Of a DNA stretch of 64,000 nt, positions 24,201-36,200 are shown in pieces. Below the pieces are notes generated by a model. That model was not told where the DNA came from and did no database searches. It was given only the letters and a program-made list of their open reading frames with translations. Every line of letters starts with the position of its first letter. Within the stretch, counting starts at the first letter, position 1. The stretch is from the NCBI GenBank assembly GCA_029168955.1, contig JAPDOI010001204.1, forward strand, positions 124,001 to 188,000, read 5' to 3'. The position numbers and the translations under genes were made by a program. This DNA is from Aplectana chamaeleonis. Its lineage: Eukaryota; Nematoda; Chromadorea; Rhabditida; Cosmocercidae.

Positions 24201-27200
24201 CTCAGAAGAAACAACATCTACCTAAGGTGCGTCCGAATGAGAATGGCTGCCCATGCGGCCGGTGTGCTTGGCAGGCGGCCGTCGCGTTCGCCGCTCTCGG
24301 ACGAGTATGCGAAGAGTCCCCACCGCCATCGACTGCGAACGGGGCTGGCACCGGCTGGCAGCAAGCACTGCGCCGATCAATCAGCTCTGTAGACGGGGGG
24401 AGAAGGGAAGGCCGTCGTTGAAATCTAACACTCGTCCGAGAGCGGCACATGCGACGGCCGCCTGCGAGCACGCCGGCCGCGTGGGCCGCCATTCTCATTC
24501 GAGCACACTTTACAACAGAGTATGTGCTCTCCGAACTGCAGGAAACTTCGTGGAGGAGAAGCGTATGAGGAGGAAGTTGCGTCGGCAGCTTCAAAGTGAC
24601 CGCGAGCGAGAGTGAACGTGTAGAGCTAAGCAGTTCGAGAAGGCTTGGGAGGAGAAGAATCCGAGGAAAGCCTACACGTTGCTGCGACAGTATAGCGGGA
24701 AGATGAAGAGATGTTCTCCTGTCTTGAACACTACCAATGGAGTTGCAGTTGGTGATGCGACGCTGCCAATATGGAAGGATTACTTCAGTTCACTACTGAA
24801 TCGTCCAGCGCCATCATTACCTGAGCTCCCGCACGTTCAGAGGGCACATTACGATGTCAGTGAGGAACCGTCGGATGAGTCTGAAGTTTTGGATTGTGTC
24901 CGGAAAATGAAGAATGGAAAGGCTGGTGGAAATGACAACATCACTGCTGAAATGCTGAAAGCTCTTCCTCCGTCTGGGATTCGTGAAATGACCAACACCA
25001 TCCGTGCTATATGGATGAGCGAAAGAATACCCGATTCGTGGAGACATGCGATCATCGTACCTCTTCACAAGAAGCTATCCGTCACGGATCCTAAGAACTA
25101 CAGAGGAATCTCTCTACTTCGTGTCATGTACAAGGTTTTAGAACGTATCATTCTCGAGCGACTTATCAATTATCGTGAAAGAACGACCAGCGAAGAGCAA
25201 GCCGGTTTTCGACCTGGAAGATCGACCATCGACCAAGTGTTCGTCGTGAGAAGAGTAATTGAATCGTGGCAGCGGCATTCGAAGCCATTACAGCTTGCTT
25301 TTTTGGACTTTGAAGCCGCCTTCGACTCTCCTCATCGTGATCAATTGCTCAATGCTCCGCGAGCATATGGAGTCCCGGAAAAGTATGTTCGGTTATTCGA
25401 GGACATGAACAAAAGAACAACAGCAGCAGTTCGTACACCTGTCGTGAGCTTTCGAGGTGAAAACAGGAGTAAGGCAAGGAGCCGTTGCAGGACCTTTTTT
25501 TTCAACTTCGCCGTAGATGACATCATGCGTAGAGTTGCAGAACAGTTTCCTGCGGATGTGATCCTAACACCATCAGGACGCTCCCTTGTCGACCTGGAGT
25601 ACGCCGACGACATCGTGTTATTCGCTGAAAACAACGCAAAACTGCAAAGGATTGTGAACCTCGTTTCGAAGTATGCCGCAGCCTATGAACTTCGTCTTCG
25701 TCCCGACAAATGCAAGCAGATGTGGGTCTCTCAGAGGCCTTCAACGGGAGTTTGTGTGGGCGGACAACGTATCGAACTGGTGGACGATTTCTGTTATTTG
25801 GGCTGTTTGCTGAAGAACGATGGTAGTTATGCAGCGGATATTCGACAACGATGTGCGACGCTACGTCTGCATTTAATTCTCAAACCAAGTGTTTGTGGTC
25901 TACCACCATCGCGAAGGAAGTCAAGTTGCGCGTCTACCTATCCGCTATTCGCCCTATCATGATGTACGGATCGGAGACGTGGGCAGCACCGAAGGCGCAG
26001 ATGGAAAGGTTGAATTGCACGGAGAGGAAGCTTTTTAGGCGTTTGCTTGGATATTTCTGGCCGCGTGTATGCCATAACGAAGACCTTTACAAGGGAATCG
26101 ACGCAGTACATCAACGCTTGACACAAGGGAGGTGCCAGCATCTCCTAGCGCCATCTCAAGCAGCAATGGAAAGTCGACTTCGACTGCTCGGGCATATACT
26201 AAGAAGAACGCCGGATCGTCTCGTACAACACGCTTTAAGAATGCTTGCAAATCCTGTCTGGAAACGGCCACCTGGGCGTAGGCGAAAGTTCTGGACGGAT
26301 GTGGTTAAAGAGGATTTGAAGTCACTCGGCATCGAAAGACAGTTCAGGCGCAATGTTTCGTTTCGCAGGAAATGGAATAGTGACAGCTGGATGGAATGTG
26401 TTCAAATTGTGGCTGAAGACCGTGAAAAATGGACACGGCTGACTACTAGGACGGCACACCTCGGTGAAGATGCGGAATGACCGCGTCAGACGAAAGCCAA
26501 CCGATTAAGTCAAGCAAGTCAAATTCCTCCTAAATTAATTTGTACTACATCTCACAACCCTAATCCTTCTTGACGAGAACAAGAAGAAGTGCTGGGAGAA
26601 GTTTACTGGAAAGTTGAATTTCGAAACTGACGGAACTATGACGCGGAAAGTCTTGAGGAAGATCCCTGGCAAGTTCGCTCCCACGAACTCTTAAGTGCAC
26701 CGGACGCCATATAAAGTGTGCGGAACCCTACCGAGAGTGCGCCGGACGCTATAGAAAGTGTGCGGTACACCATTTGGAGTGCGCAGGACGCCATAGAAAA
26801 TGTGTTGGACCCATGTGCGAGTGCGCCGAACGCCGTAGGAAGTGTGCGCGACCCAAGTGGGAGTGCGCAGGGGGCCGTAGAAGGTGTGCAGGACCATTGT
26901 TGGAGTGCGCCGAACGCCGTAGAAAGTTTAAGAGGCCCAAGTGGGAGTGTGCAGGAAGCCGTATAAAATGTGTGAGACCTAAGGGAGAGTGCGCCGTATA
27001 AAATGTGAGACCCAAGCGAGAGTACGCCGTGCGCCGTACGAAGTGTGCGGGCTCCAAGTGGGAGTGCACCAGGCGCCGTAAAGAGTGTGGGGACCCAAGA
27101 GGGAGTGAGCCAAACTCCAGAATCATTGTGTGCGATTATAAAAGACCGCATACCATCGCTTTCTTTGGGTACCCTTCCCATTCACCACTCATTTCAACTG

Positions 27201-30200
27201 CTTAGCTGTTTATATACACTAATTTTTCTAAATCAGGTTTATATGCGATGGAAATAAGAGTTAATCAAAATCTACATCCGTGAAATACAAATATCATTTC
27301 ACTTCATCTGACACTAAAAGTAGCAGAGGGTCAGTGTCTATTGAAACGTTTAGTGAATTTCAAACAGCGGATGTCCTTCTCATGACAGAAATGAAAATAA
27401 ATCAAAAGCCATTTCAGGTCTTCATAAAACGAAAGAACGACCGGGCTCTCACGATGCAGAGAAGGAGGTTAACGGGTGTTGCAAGGTTTGGAATGCTTTG
27501 TGTTTTCTGATGGTTTAAGTGTTGCCGCCGAAGCCAACTTATGGGACGGAGCAGGAAGAAAGAAAGCGCCGATTTATTAGCCTTATACTCAAGATGCCGG
27601 CGAAGCCGGCAAATGGGCCGACGCAGCAGGACCCCAGCAACAGAGGCCTGTGCCAGCCGACCGACGCCGCTGGTATAAGTATAAAGAGTGCATCACAAAT
27701 GAGTATATGACAAGTGAATTCCGTATGATATAAAAAATAAACTATTCCAACTGTAATACTTGAGTGTATCTAGGAGACAACTACTTTTCGTGATTAAAAC
27801 AATTTTCAGTAAAAGAAAACTGGCCGCAAAACACTTCCAGAGCTAAATTCGGACTCTAACGAACGTAAATCCGAGGAATGATGAGTCGGGGACATTTTAG
27901 AAAATTGCGTGTAAAGGCGCGTGTGTTGTGTGCTCCTACACCACACATATTTTATTTTGCGCGTGAGACCCGATGGCGGAGTGCTGCGCCTTCGCGCAAT
28001 CTGTACCATTTCTCCTTGCCCCAACAGCTGCCAGCAGGCGCGGAGGTGATCCTCTTCACACCCCAAGTGCGTCGAACCAGCCGTGTAGCCAGCATTTCCG
28101 CCCGCAGAGAGACCAGCCATTGCTAACCGCGTGACGGTTCGATTGATGCGGTCATGCCTTCCTGTACAAGTTGACCGCATGCAGGGAGCTCACCCCAGCG
28201 CACTGGGGGTTTACTACGAGCCCCGTCTTGCCAGTGCTCCAAGGAGACGCGCCGAAAATTGTCAATGTTGGCCGGAAGATTTCTGACAACTTCACGCCAT
28301 TTGTTGCTTCAAGTCTCGAAACGCCCAACTGTAGCGTTACAAGAAATCCACGGCATATCAAAGGCGTCATTCGCGATTGAACCTAGACGTCTATAATCCT
28401 TTTTTTTTCATCTATAAAAAAATTGATTCAAGGTTACCCCGAAATTTTCTTGGCACGGGAAATGGCTCAACTAAACCTACCAAAACACATAACTTGATCT
28501 TCCCAAAGAACGGATGGAAACAGACTTGTTATTTAAAGGCAGCATACACGCTCGCAAACATGGTCGAGATATCAGCATAAATAGGCCTGCACGGCCTCTA
28601 CCATGTCGTGAACGACATTTGAAGCGCTGAAAACCATCCAGGATGACAGTATTTGACCATCCCTCTCACGCACGCCCGTATTTTCACACCCCTTTGAGTA
28701 ACAGAATGAAAAGCTGAACTTAAGGAAACATGTGATAGCTTTGAGTGACAGCACTATCAAAGGGGAGTGCACGAGAGAAACAGCTCGATTTACTTGAATA
28801 TTACCTGTCTAAACACCCATAAACTCTCATCCGCTTTCGAGAATGCCGCTCTACTCCGGATGGCTTTTGAAAGTGGAGGATTCCATCAGTGCACAAACAT
28901 GTAATATTCACGTAAATCGAGCAGTTTCTCTCGTGCACTCCCATTTGATAAAGCTATCACTCTCAATTATCACATGTTTTCTCAAGTTTACCTTTTCATT
29001 CTGTTACTCGAAGGGGTGTGAAAATACGGGCGTGCGTGACAGGGATGGTCAAATACTGTCATCCTGGATGGTTTTCAACGCTTCAAACGTCGTTGACGAC
29101 ACGGCAGGGGACGTGCTGGCCTATTTATGCTGATACCAGCAAAGCGCCGCTTTCGCGGCGCTTTGTCCGGAACCGTAAGCCGGGGGGTTCGCGCCGCTTC
29201 GCGGCGCTCTGTCCGGAAACTGTGTGGCTTTTCTGAACTAATTAAATCTCTCACCGTCAGGGAAACCCCGGCCAAAACGCCAAAGTCTCGTTAATGAGTT
29301 ATGGAGTGAGTTTGGGTTGGGGAGTTCTGTAGCATCAGAATTTGAAGGGTTATCCGACCGGTGGTTAAAGAATAGTCCTTGATCACTTTTGCAGAATAAA
29401 TCCGTGAAGTTGTGGTCGTTGAAGAGGGTTTTTAAGCTACACAGACATCCTCTAATGGATCTTGGAGCTGCTTGAGAAGACTTTGATAACGGTTCATCGG
29501 GGTTTGGGGCGGGGAATAAGTCCGGGAGGTGGTTCTATGTCACGTCAATGATGTTGCCGTGTCACCAACGCACGAAGGTTGTGACCCCAGGTGATGCCGA
29601 GAGTTGAATCTCCTCCACGTAATGAGGGTGAAGTCGTTTGGCTAAAGAAAAGAAAAGAGCTCACAATCAGACTGCTCGCTGATTTTTTCGCTATTTCGAT
29701 GGCAGAATGTTGAGAACCGAGAAATGTAATACCCTAACCTTCCCCTAAATGGGTGCACAATCGTATGAGCCTAACTATACTTTGAAGGTTTCGATGGACT
29801 GAAATGCACATACAGCTCAATACGGTTTTGGAGTGGGTAGAGATGTGACGAAATAGTGCTATAGTGATGGAGGCCCAGGTGGTCGTACTTTGTGCTCCGA
29901 TTCTTTTATTATATGGAAGGATCACGACCATGTTTGCGAGCGTGTATGCTGCCTTTAAGCTCAGTGACCACTAATAACCCTTAGTAATATTTTAGCGTTA
30001 TTTTTCAACCTCAAACGTCTTGTAGACGTTACACTTTTTGGACAAGTGCATAGACAAATGCACTCAGAATTTATACAGGAGAGTATTTCGGGCGATAATC
30101 TATGACAAAGAAGATTTCTTAGATTCTTCTCCTGCCAGACAACGGCCTATCTCAGTAGGTCCAAGTCAACTAACTAGACTTTCGTAACTCACTATCCCCA

Positions 30201-33200
30201 CTTTATTTCCTTAGAACAAGGCGGGAAACGTGTCCGAGTGAGACTGGCCAAGCATGCGCGTGGAGCGGCCCTACTCTGAGAAATTTGGTACCGCTGGTTT
30301 CGCGATAGCCCCTAGATTCTCGCTGGTATCGCGATGGGGTATCGGCAGTTGATTGGCGGCTTCGCGATCGCGGAAAAGTGGTGTGTGGCGCAGTGGCCCC
30401 GCAAAGGCTTTATGTCGGCTCCGCAATTTGATGAAGAGGTAGCGTCGACAACACGCCTCCTTGGCAAAACCAAGTCGGCACCGCAATGAGTGTGCAGGCT
30501 TTTAGTTTCCCGTCGGCTCCGCGTTCGACACACCTCCGAACTGGGTACATGAGTCATACTGCAGTATCGATCGATGTTCAAACTAGACTCGCCAATCTCA
30601 ATTCCGCTTCTGTTCGAATTCATGTTTTTCATGTGATCCTCATTTTGACCTCAACATACACCGCCTATGTAGTAATATTGCCTTTATATTGAGTTTCCAT
30701 CCCACGCAATAAGCCTTTTTTCGTATTGTGACATTAACTAATATATCTTTTTTATATTGTGACATTAACTAATATACCTAATCCTGATCGCTTGTCTGTG
30801 CTCTTACGTCTCCGCGTATTATTTCATACATATTTCTGCGCATTTCTTCCAATGACAGAATATTCGAAGCCCGTGACCCGAAATTAGCGAATACTCGAGG
30901 TTTTTTAAAGTTTTTTTTTTCAATTATCGAAACAGTCGGAAAACCGAACCTTTAAATGTTTCTAAATGAATCCTTAAGAAAGCGGAAATTTGGATTTCAT
31001 GAATTAATCGAATTCTCGAGAAATCCAACAATTTTAGTTCCAAGATGAATCGAATATTTCAGTGAGTATAAAACGAATAATGTGATTATTGTTCAATAAA
31101 TTATCCGATCCGATCCCAAGTCTAATACGCAGTGTACAGTACTGGACATAATTTTTGCGTTGTCGGTAAAAAAAACGCAAAAAAGCGTTTTTGTTTTCGC
31201 TCTTTTGTCGTAATAACTCTGTTCAGAATGGCCCATTTGGGAATCTAAAGTTTTTGGGAACTACATTTTCTTACTTTCTCGGTCTTCAGTGGGGAATATA
31301 CAGACACTTTCGGAATTAACATCGAGTGCTTTTTTTCTGGAATGGCACATGGCTTACTATCAAACAAGGCCTTTTCGCGTGACGATGGACACATTCACTC
31401 ATCACTGTTTTATGTTTGAAAGCGCAATGCGCGTGTTGATTGTGTTGAGGCCAAATTTTCCCAAATACTGTGCTTCTCTGGGCCAAATTCCGGTCCGCAA
31501 TTGCGTCTCGACACGCTTTGCGGCCGCGAGCTTCCAAATCGGAAGAGTTTCCAGCGCCGCAGCCGCCGATCTGTTGACTCTAAGTTGGTTTTGGAAATTG
31601 GAAACTATACGAAATTGGAGAAAACTGTATAAAAGAGCCACATGGAGCCGGCCTTGGCGCTGGAAACTCGACTGACTCGAGCGCGTGCGGTCGCAAAGCG
31701 TGTCGTGACGCAATTGCGGAGCGGAATTTGGCCCAGAGAAGCAGAGTACCTTGTTACAGAGTAAGCAATGTGTCTCCTAACAAAGGCCCTCGATGCTAAT
31801 TTCAGATGTCTCTCTGGAGCAACGAATGGTCTACTTTGAACAGTGTTGACAAAGAAGCATAAAAGGCCTTTTTGTGCCCAAAATGCAAATAATATCTCAG
31901 ATATTGCACTTCATCCTGGCATCGCGCCCCGTAATGGCGAACACTTATCTAAATGCTGACTAGTCTTGGAACAAACCGATTCAAGGACTCGAACTTGGGC
32001 AGAGCACCGAAAACCACCACTGTCAAGATCTGTGGTCATATGCACAGCGTTCATATTTCCCGTAAGATTCTGAGTGTGTTCTTCAACGCAGCTGTCACGA
32101 AGACTACTTAATTGTCCGATTAACCTGGGTGAGCTTTTCATCGAGACTCCTACATTTAAGTAGCAGAGCTAGATGTATGCGATTTGTGTTTGATTAGTAT
32201 GGAATTTCGTTTGGATTACGTTTCGGCAACTTCTGCATTCGTATGGGCTCGGAAAGCTAAAATATATAGAGAAACAAATCGTTAGAGTACATTTCAAAGC
32301 AAAGGATCCCGAAGAAAACGTGTAAAATGGGTGACTCGCGAAAACTGAAAAGCTGTATCATCAGCTATATTGGTGTGTTGCTTAACAGACAACAAACAAC
32401 TACTCGATATCCCTTACTATGGTGAGGGCAATTATATTCGACTCACTTCGAGGGCTTCACAGCGAGGTCGCGTAGGTGCATTGAAAAACACCTACACGGC
32501 GTCAACGCTCAGCCGACGCGGCAATCGGCTCTTCAGCGAGGTGCGATTGCGGAGCTTACTTCGCTATCGGCGTGCAAGCAGGGCGATTTGTAATGGAGGC
32601 ACCGCATTGCGACCATGTAGGTGCCTATAGGGCACCTACACGGCCGCATTGCGGTGCCGACACCGCAGATTTTCTCAGAGTAGAGGGCGACGAGGTGCCT
32701 ATAGGGCACCTACACGGCCGCATTGCGGTGCCGACACCGCAGATTTTCTCAGAGTAGAGGGCGACGCTCTGGAACGAGTGTTCAGTATACTTCGGCGAAT
32801 TGGAAATTTTTTACGAACGAACATTCAACTACTCGACTATTCAAAAATGAAAAATCGAGTCAACCGAATAGTCGATTATTCGAAATTTTAAACAGCGACT
32901 TAGTAGAAAACTCGATTATTCGAAGTCTTAAAATTTCGAACAATTGAGTTTTCGACTAAGTCGCTGTTTGAAATTTCGAATAATCGACTATTCGGCTGAC
33001 TCGATTTTTCATTTTTGAATAATCGAGTAGTTGAGTGACTCGATGTCGACTGTTTCAGTCGATGCAAATACTCGATGACACAGCTCGACGTGAGTAACTT
33101 TTCAAAAGGTGGAAACCAGCTAACTGCAGCTGTAATTAACCATTTTATTCTTCTAATATTGCAACATATATCCCAAACAAAAAAATGATTGCAGCTGCAG

Positions 33201-36200
33201 TTAGCTGTTTTCCGCAGCCGCCTGAACACTCGTACGAGAGCTGCGCATGCGAGGGCCGCTCGACACGCATGCCGACCGCATGCTTGGCCAGAATCATTCG
33301 GGCACACTTTAAAACAAATACGCTTTGCACCATTATATTAGGTATTCCAATAGGAGCATACCGCAATCCCAAAACATTTTCAAATCCCCCTTTCATTTGG
33401 ACCTTGCACACACAATCAGCTCTACCGATTACATACACACACTTAATCATTCAAAGAGTGTCTACATGTCCATCTTCACCAGTTCAAAGCGATGTTCGAG
33501 CACCTACCTCAATCTGAACCTTCTGTTGCTCAGCATAGTAAGGAAATGGCTTAGGAGCCGGTTTCGGGCCAGGCTTCACCTTTGGTACCTTACCATATTC
33601 ACCTCCAAACTGAGCGTAGAAGCTGGAAAATCAAAGATTTTAAATGAAAGGCACTCTCTATAAAACGTCGTATTCCACATCATTCGAGGCGCGCGCGAGG
33701 CATGGGCCTCCGTCTACCCTCCGCTCTCTCACTGTCTCTAACCTCCGCTCCGCACCAGCACGCGTAGGAACCATGTGAATTTCGCCGTTTTATAGCCTGT
33801 ATTCACCAAAAAATTGGTTAGCCTACCATTTCCTTTCGAAAACGCTAATCAGACGATTCGATAGTTGCTGAAACTCAATCCGCATACCGTCATCCCACCT
33901 TAATAAAAACATGCTCTGACACTTGTAACATGACATGGACGAAATACAGAGTATCTTACTTGTCGTAGTCCAGGAATAGAGGAAACACTTTTCCAAAATG
34001 GATATCCTGTATATATCGCGTCTGTTCTGCAAGTAAAAGAACTCTCCGCTTCTGTGGTAGTCAAGGAGGCACGTAAAAGAGAGCGCCGTAGTTTGGAGAA
34101 GTTGATGGCAGGTACACGGGGAGTAGGTCTAGGTGCAAGGTTTGACGACCCTTCCCTCCGGAGACACTGGCAAATGCATCCTGCCGCGCGTCGATTCAAT
34201 CGAAAACGTTTGGCGTTTTGAACTTTCACTCGAACCGACTCGTTTGCTGCTCATTTATGGTATTACGGTTTGGGAGGCTTTGGTAGCGGGGGTATGCGAA
34301 ATTTTCTGTTTTCTTCCCCTTTATTTCTGCTTTCTGTGAAAATATTCAAAAACTGGAAGTGGCAGGATTTATCGGAGCTAAGCCAACAAGTTAACGGTGA
34401 GTTTGACACGGGTTCTCTGAAGTTCCCCACGCTAGACACTCGTACACGGTCGGGTTCGATCCTCGCCGAGGCGAACCAAACAAACTATTCCTCCGGGGTC
34501 CTTTAATTGGAAACAGTCTATGTAGGGAGATGAAGGCACTCTTTGGGAAGTAGGCTGGCCCTCCGCAAGTCACTAAGGTAGTGTTGGCCCCAACTCTGCT
34601 ACGCACGCAAACTCTGAATACGTGTACAAATCCACTGCAACACAAATTTCTCAGAATTCAGTTGAAACGAGGGACCAAGAAACTGATGGTGAGGCTACGA
34701 AGCAGATGATAATAATTCTGCCACAGGGGTACGAGAGGCTCTAAATGGTGGAGCAAACGGCGCGTCAGGTCATTTATACTGTAACGGCACAGCCGCGCGG
34801 TACGGGCGTGACTTTCGGCTCTGAAGAGCTCAGACAATAGGTGCGGACTGACGGCTGGCAATCAAGGCCTTTGCGGGCGGATCGCTGTCCATATGGGCTC
34901 GCCGGGCGGATCGCTGAATCTCCTTGTCTCCACGGGCGGGTCGCTGGGTTTCGGCAGGCGGATAGCGGCACCTGGGAAAATTGATCACGCTAGCGGACGG
35001 ATCGCCGGCAAGCTCTAAAGCGGCTATCCGCCCGCAACCTGCCAGTGATCCGTTCGCAAGGCCTTTGAAAGCCAGCAATACGCCCGCTGAGCTATGAGAT
35101 GCAGCGATCCGCCCGCAACCTGCCAGCGATCCGCCGGCCAGGGCTTTGATAGCCAGGGATCCGATCGCCACTGCTTTGATAGCCAGCAATCCGCCCGCTC
35201 AAATTTCTTACGGTGAAAAATTTCAATCATTGATGAGTTGTTTTCTGGTATCATTATCATGCTCAAAGTAAACAAATCAAAGAGTATCAAAGGCGCTCCA
35301 TCTCACAGAGTGATCACTCGGCATTTCGAGGCCGATCCTGGAGGGTGACTTGAAGTCACCTTCGAAGGATCACTCAGAAGCCGGAGAACAATTTTTGGCA
35401 GCTAAAGGCTCATTCTTAGCAGGTCGCTTCGACTAATCGCGGCACTGCCAACAGTTACGAAACCCATCAGATCTTGCACTGGGTCGCGATGGTTTAAAAC
35501 AGTTTGCAGTTTCAGTCGCGATCGCCGAGCGAGTGGGGTATTTCATAGCTGGTCGAAGCGACCTGCTTAATTTTGTTAGGTTGCTTCGAAAAATCGCGTC
35601 GCTTTCATGATGGAAGCGATTCGTCTAGTCGAAGCGACTAGTCTGCAATCTTTCGTCGCAACCTTGCGTATGTGGCGCAAGATTGCAGACGTCACAGATC
35701 ACTCTCACAAAATACGGCATGTGAAAGGGATAAACGAGTAGTTATCGTAAATTTACGATGAGAGAGATGAGAAAATGTATCGAGGATACCGAAAAATTTG
35801 TTTGGAAACTGTGCAAAACTTTTTTATCTGGAAGGTAAGGGCTGAAATGTCAACACATAAGTAGGGATGCCGGCAAAAAAAGCTTTTTTTTCACTCCCGT
35901 GGCTTGGTCCGCAATTTTCCGTCTATTTCACGCCAGTTTACGTCCACCCGAGCGTTTTGAAATCGCTGGATAAAACGATTTCAAGTAGCGGCACGATGCG
36001 ATTTCATATCGCGGCAGTACTTGAAGTCGAAGCGACCAGCTATGAATGAGCCTTAAAGGCAGAGTCCACGATAAATTTCGTCCTCGGTTTCTGGCCGGAA
36101 ATTGAAAGTTCAGGGTCTCATTGGAGCACTGGGGTCGAAAGAACGAACGAAAGCGAGCCCGAAAGAGCTACATACGGCTCCGAAGTCCGCTCGCGCTAGC

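Larger units (their letters stand above)
22985..26540 (+). mobile_element. RTE-type LINE, near full length, interrupted by a MITE
   Basis: An apurinic-type endonuclease and a reverse transcriptase lie on the plus strand in the order typical of RTE elements. The whole closely resembles hookworm RTE proteins I know. A 5' leader of about 200 bp precedes the ATG at 23191, and the frame ends at 26479 with RTAHLGEDAE. Damage includes a 286-bp MITE, a TGA, a pair of compensating frameshifts, and one uncompensated frameshift near 25855. It is inactive but recent enough to align along its whole length. Confidence 0.9.

Noticed and set aside
27806..28180. Minus-strand 124-codon frame as a gene
   Set aside because: No recognisable domain, no flanking worm-like splice sites, and the plus strand is equally open.
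30312..30632. Minus-strand 106-codon frame
   Set aside because: Falls on repeated GGCTCCGCAATT words; no splice sites or recognisable motif.
34385..34465. tRNA gene around GGTCGGGTTCGATCC
   Set aside because: A B-box-like word is present, but no A box and no acceptor pairing; probably chance or a relic.
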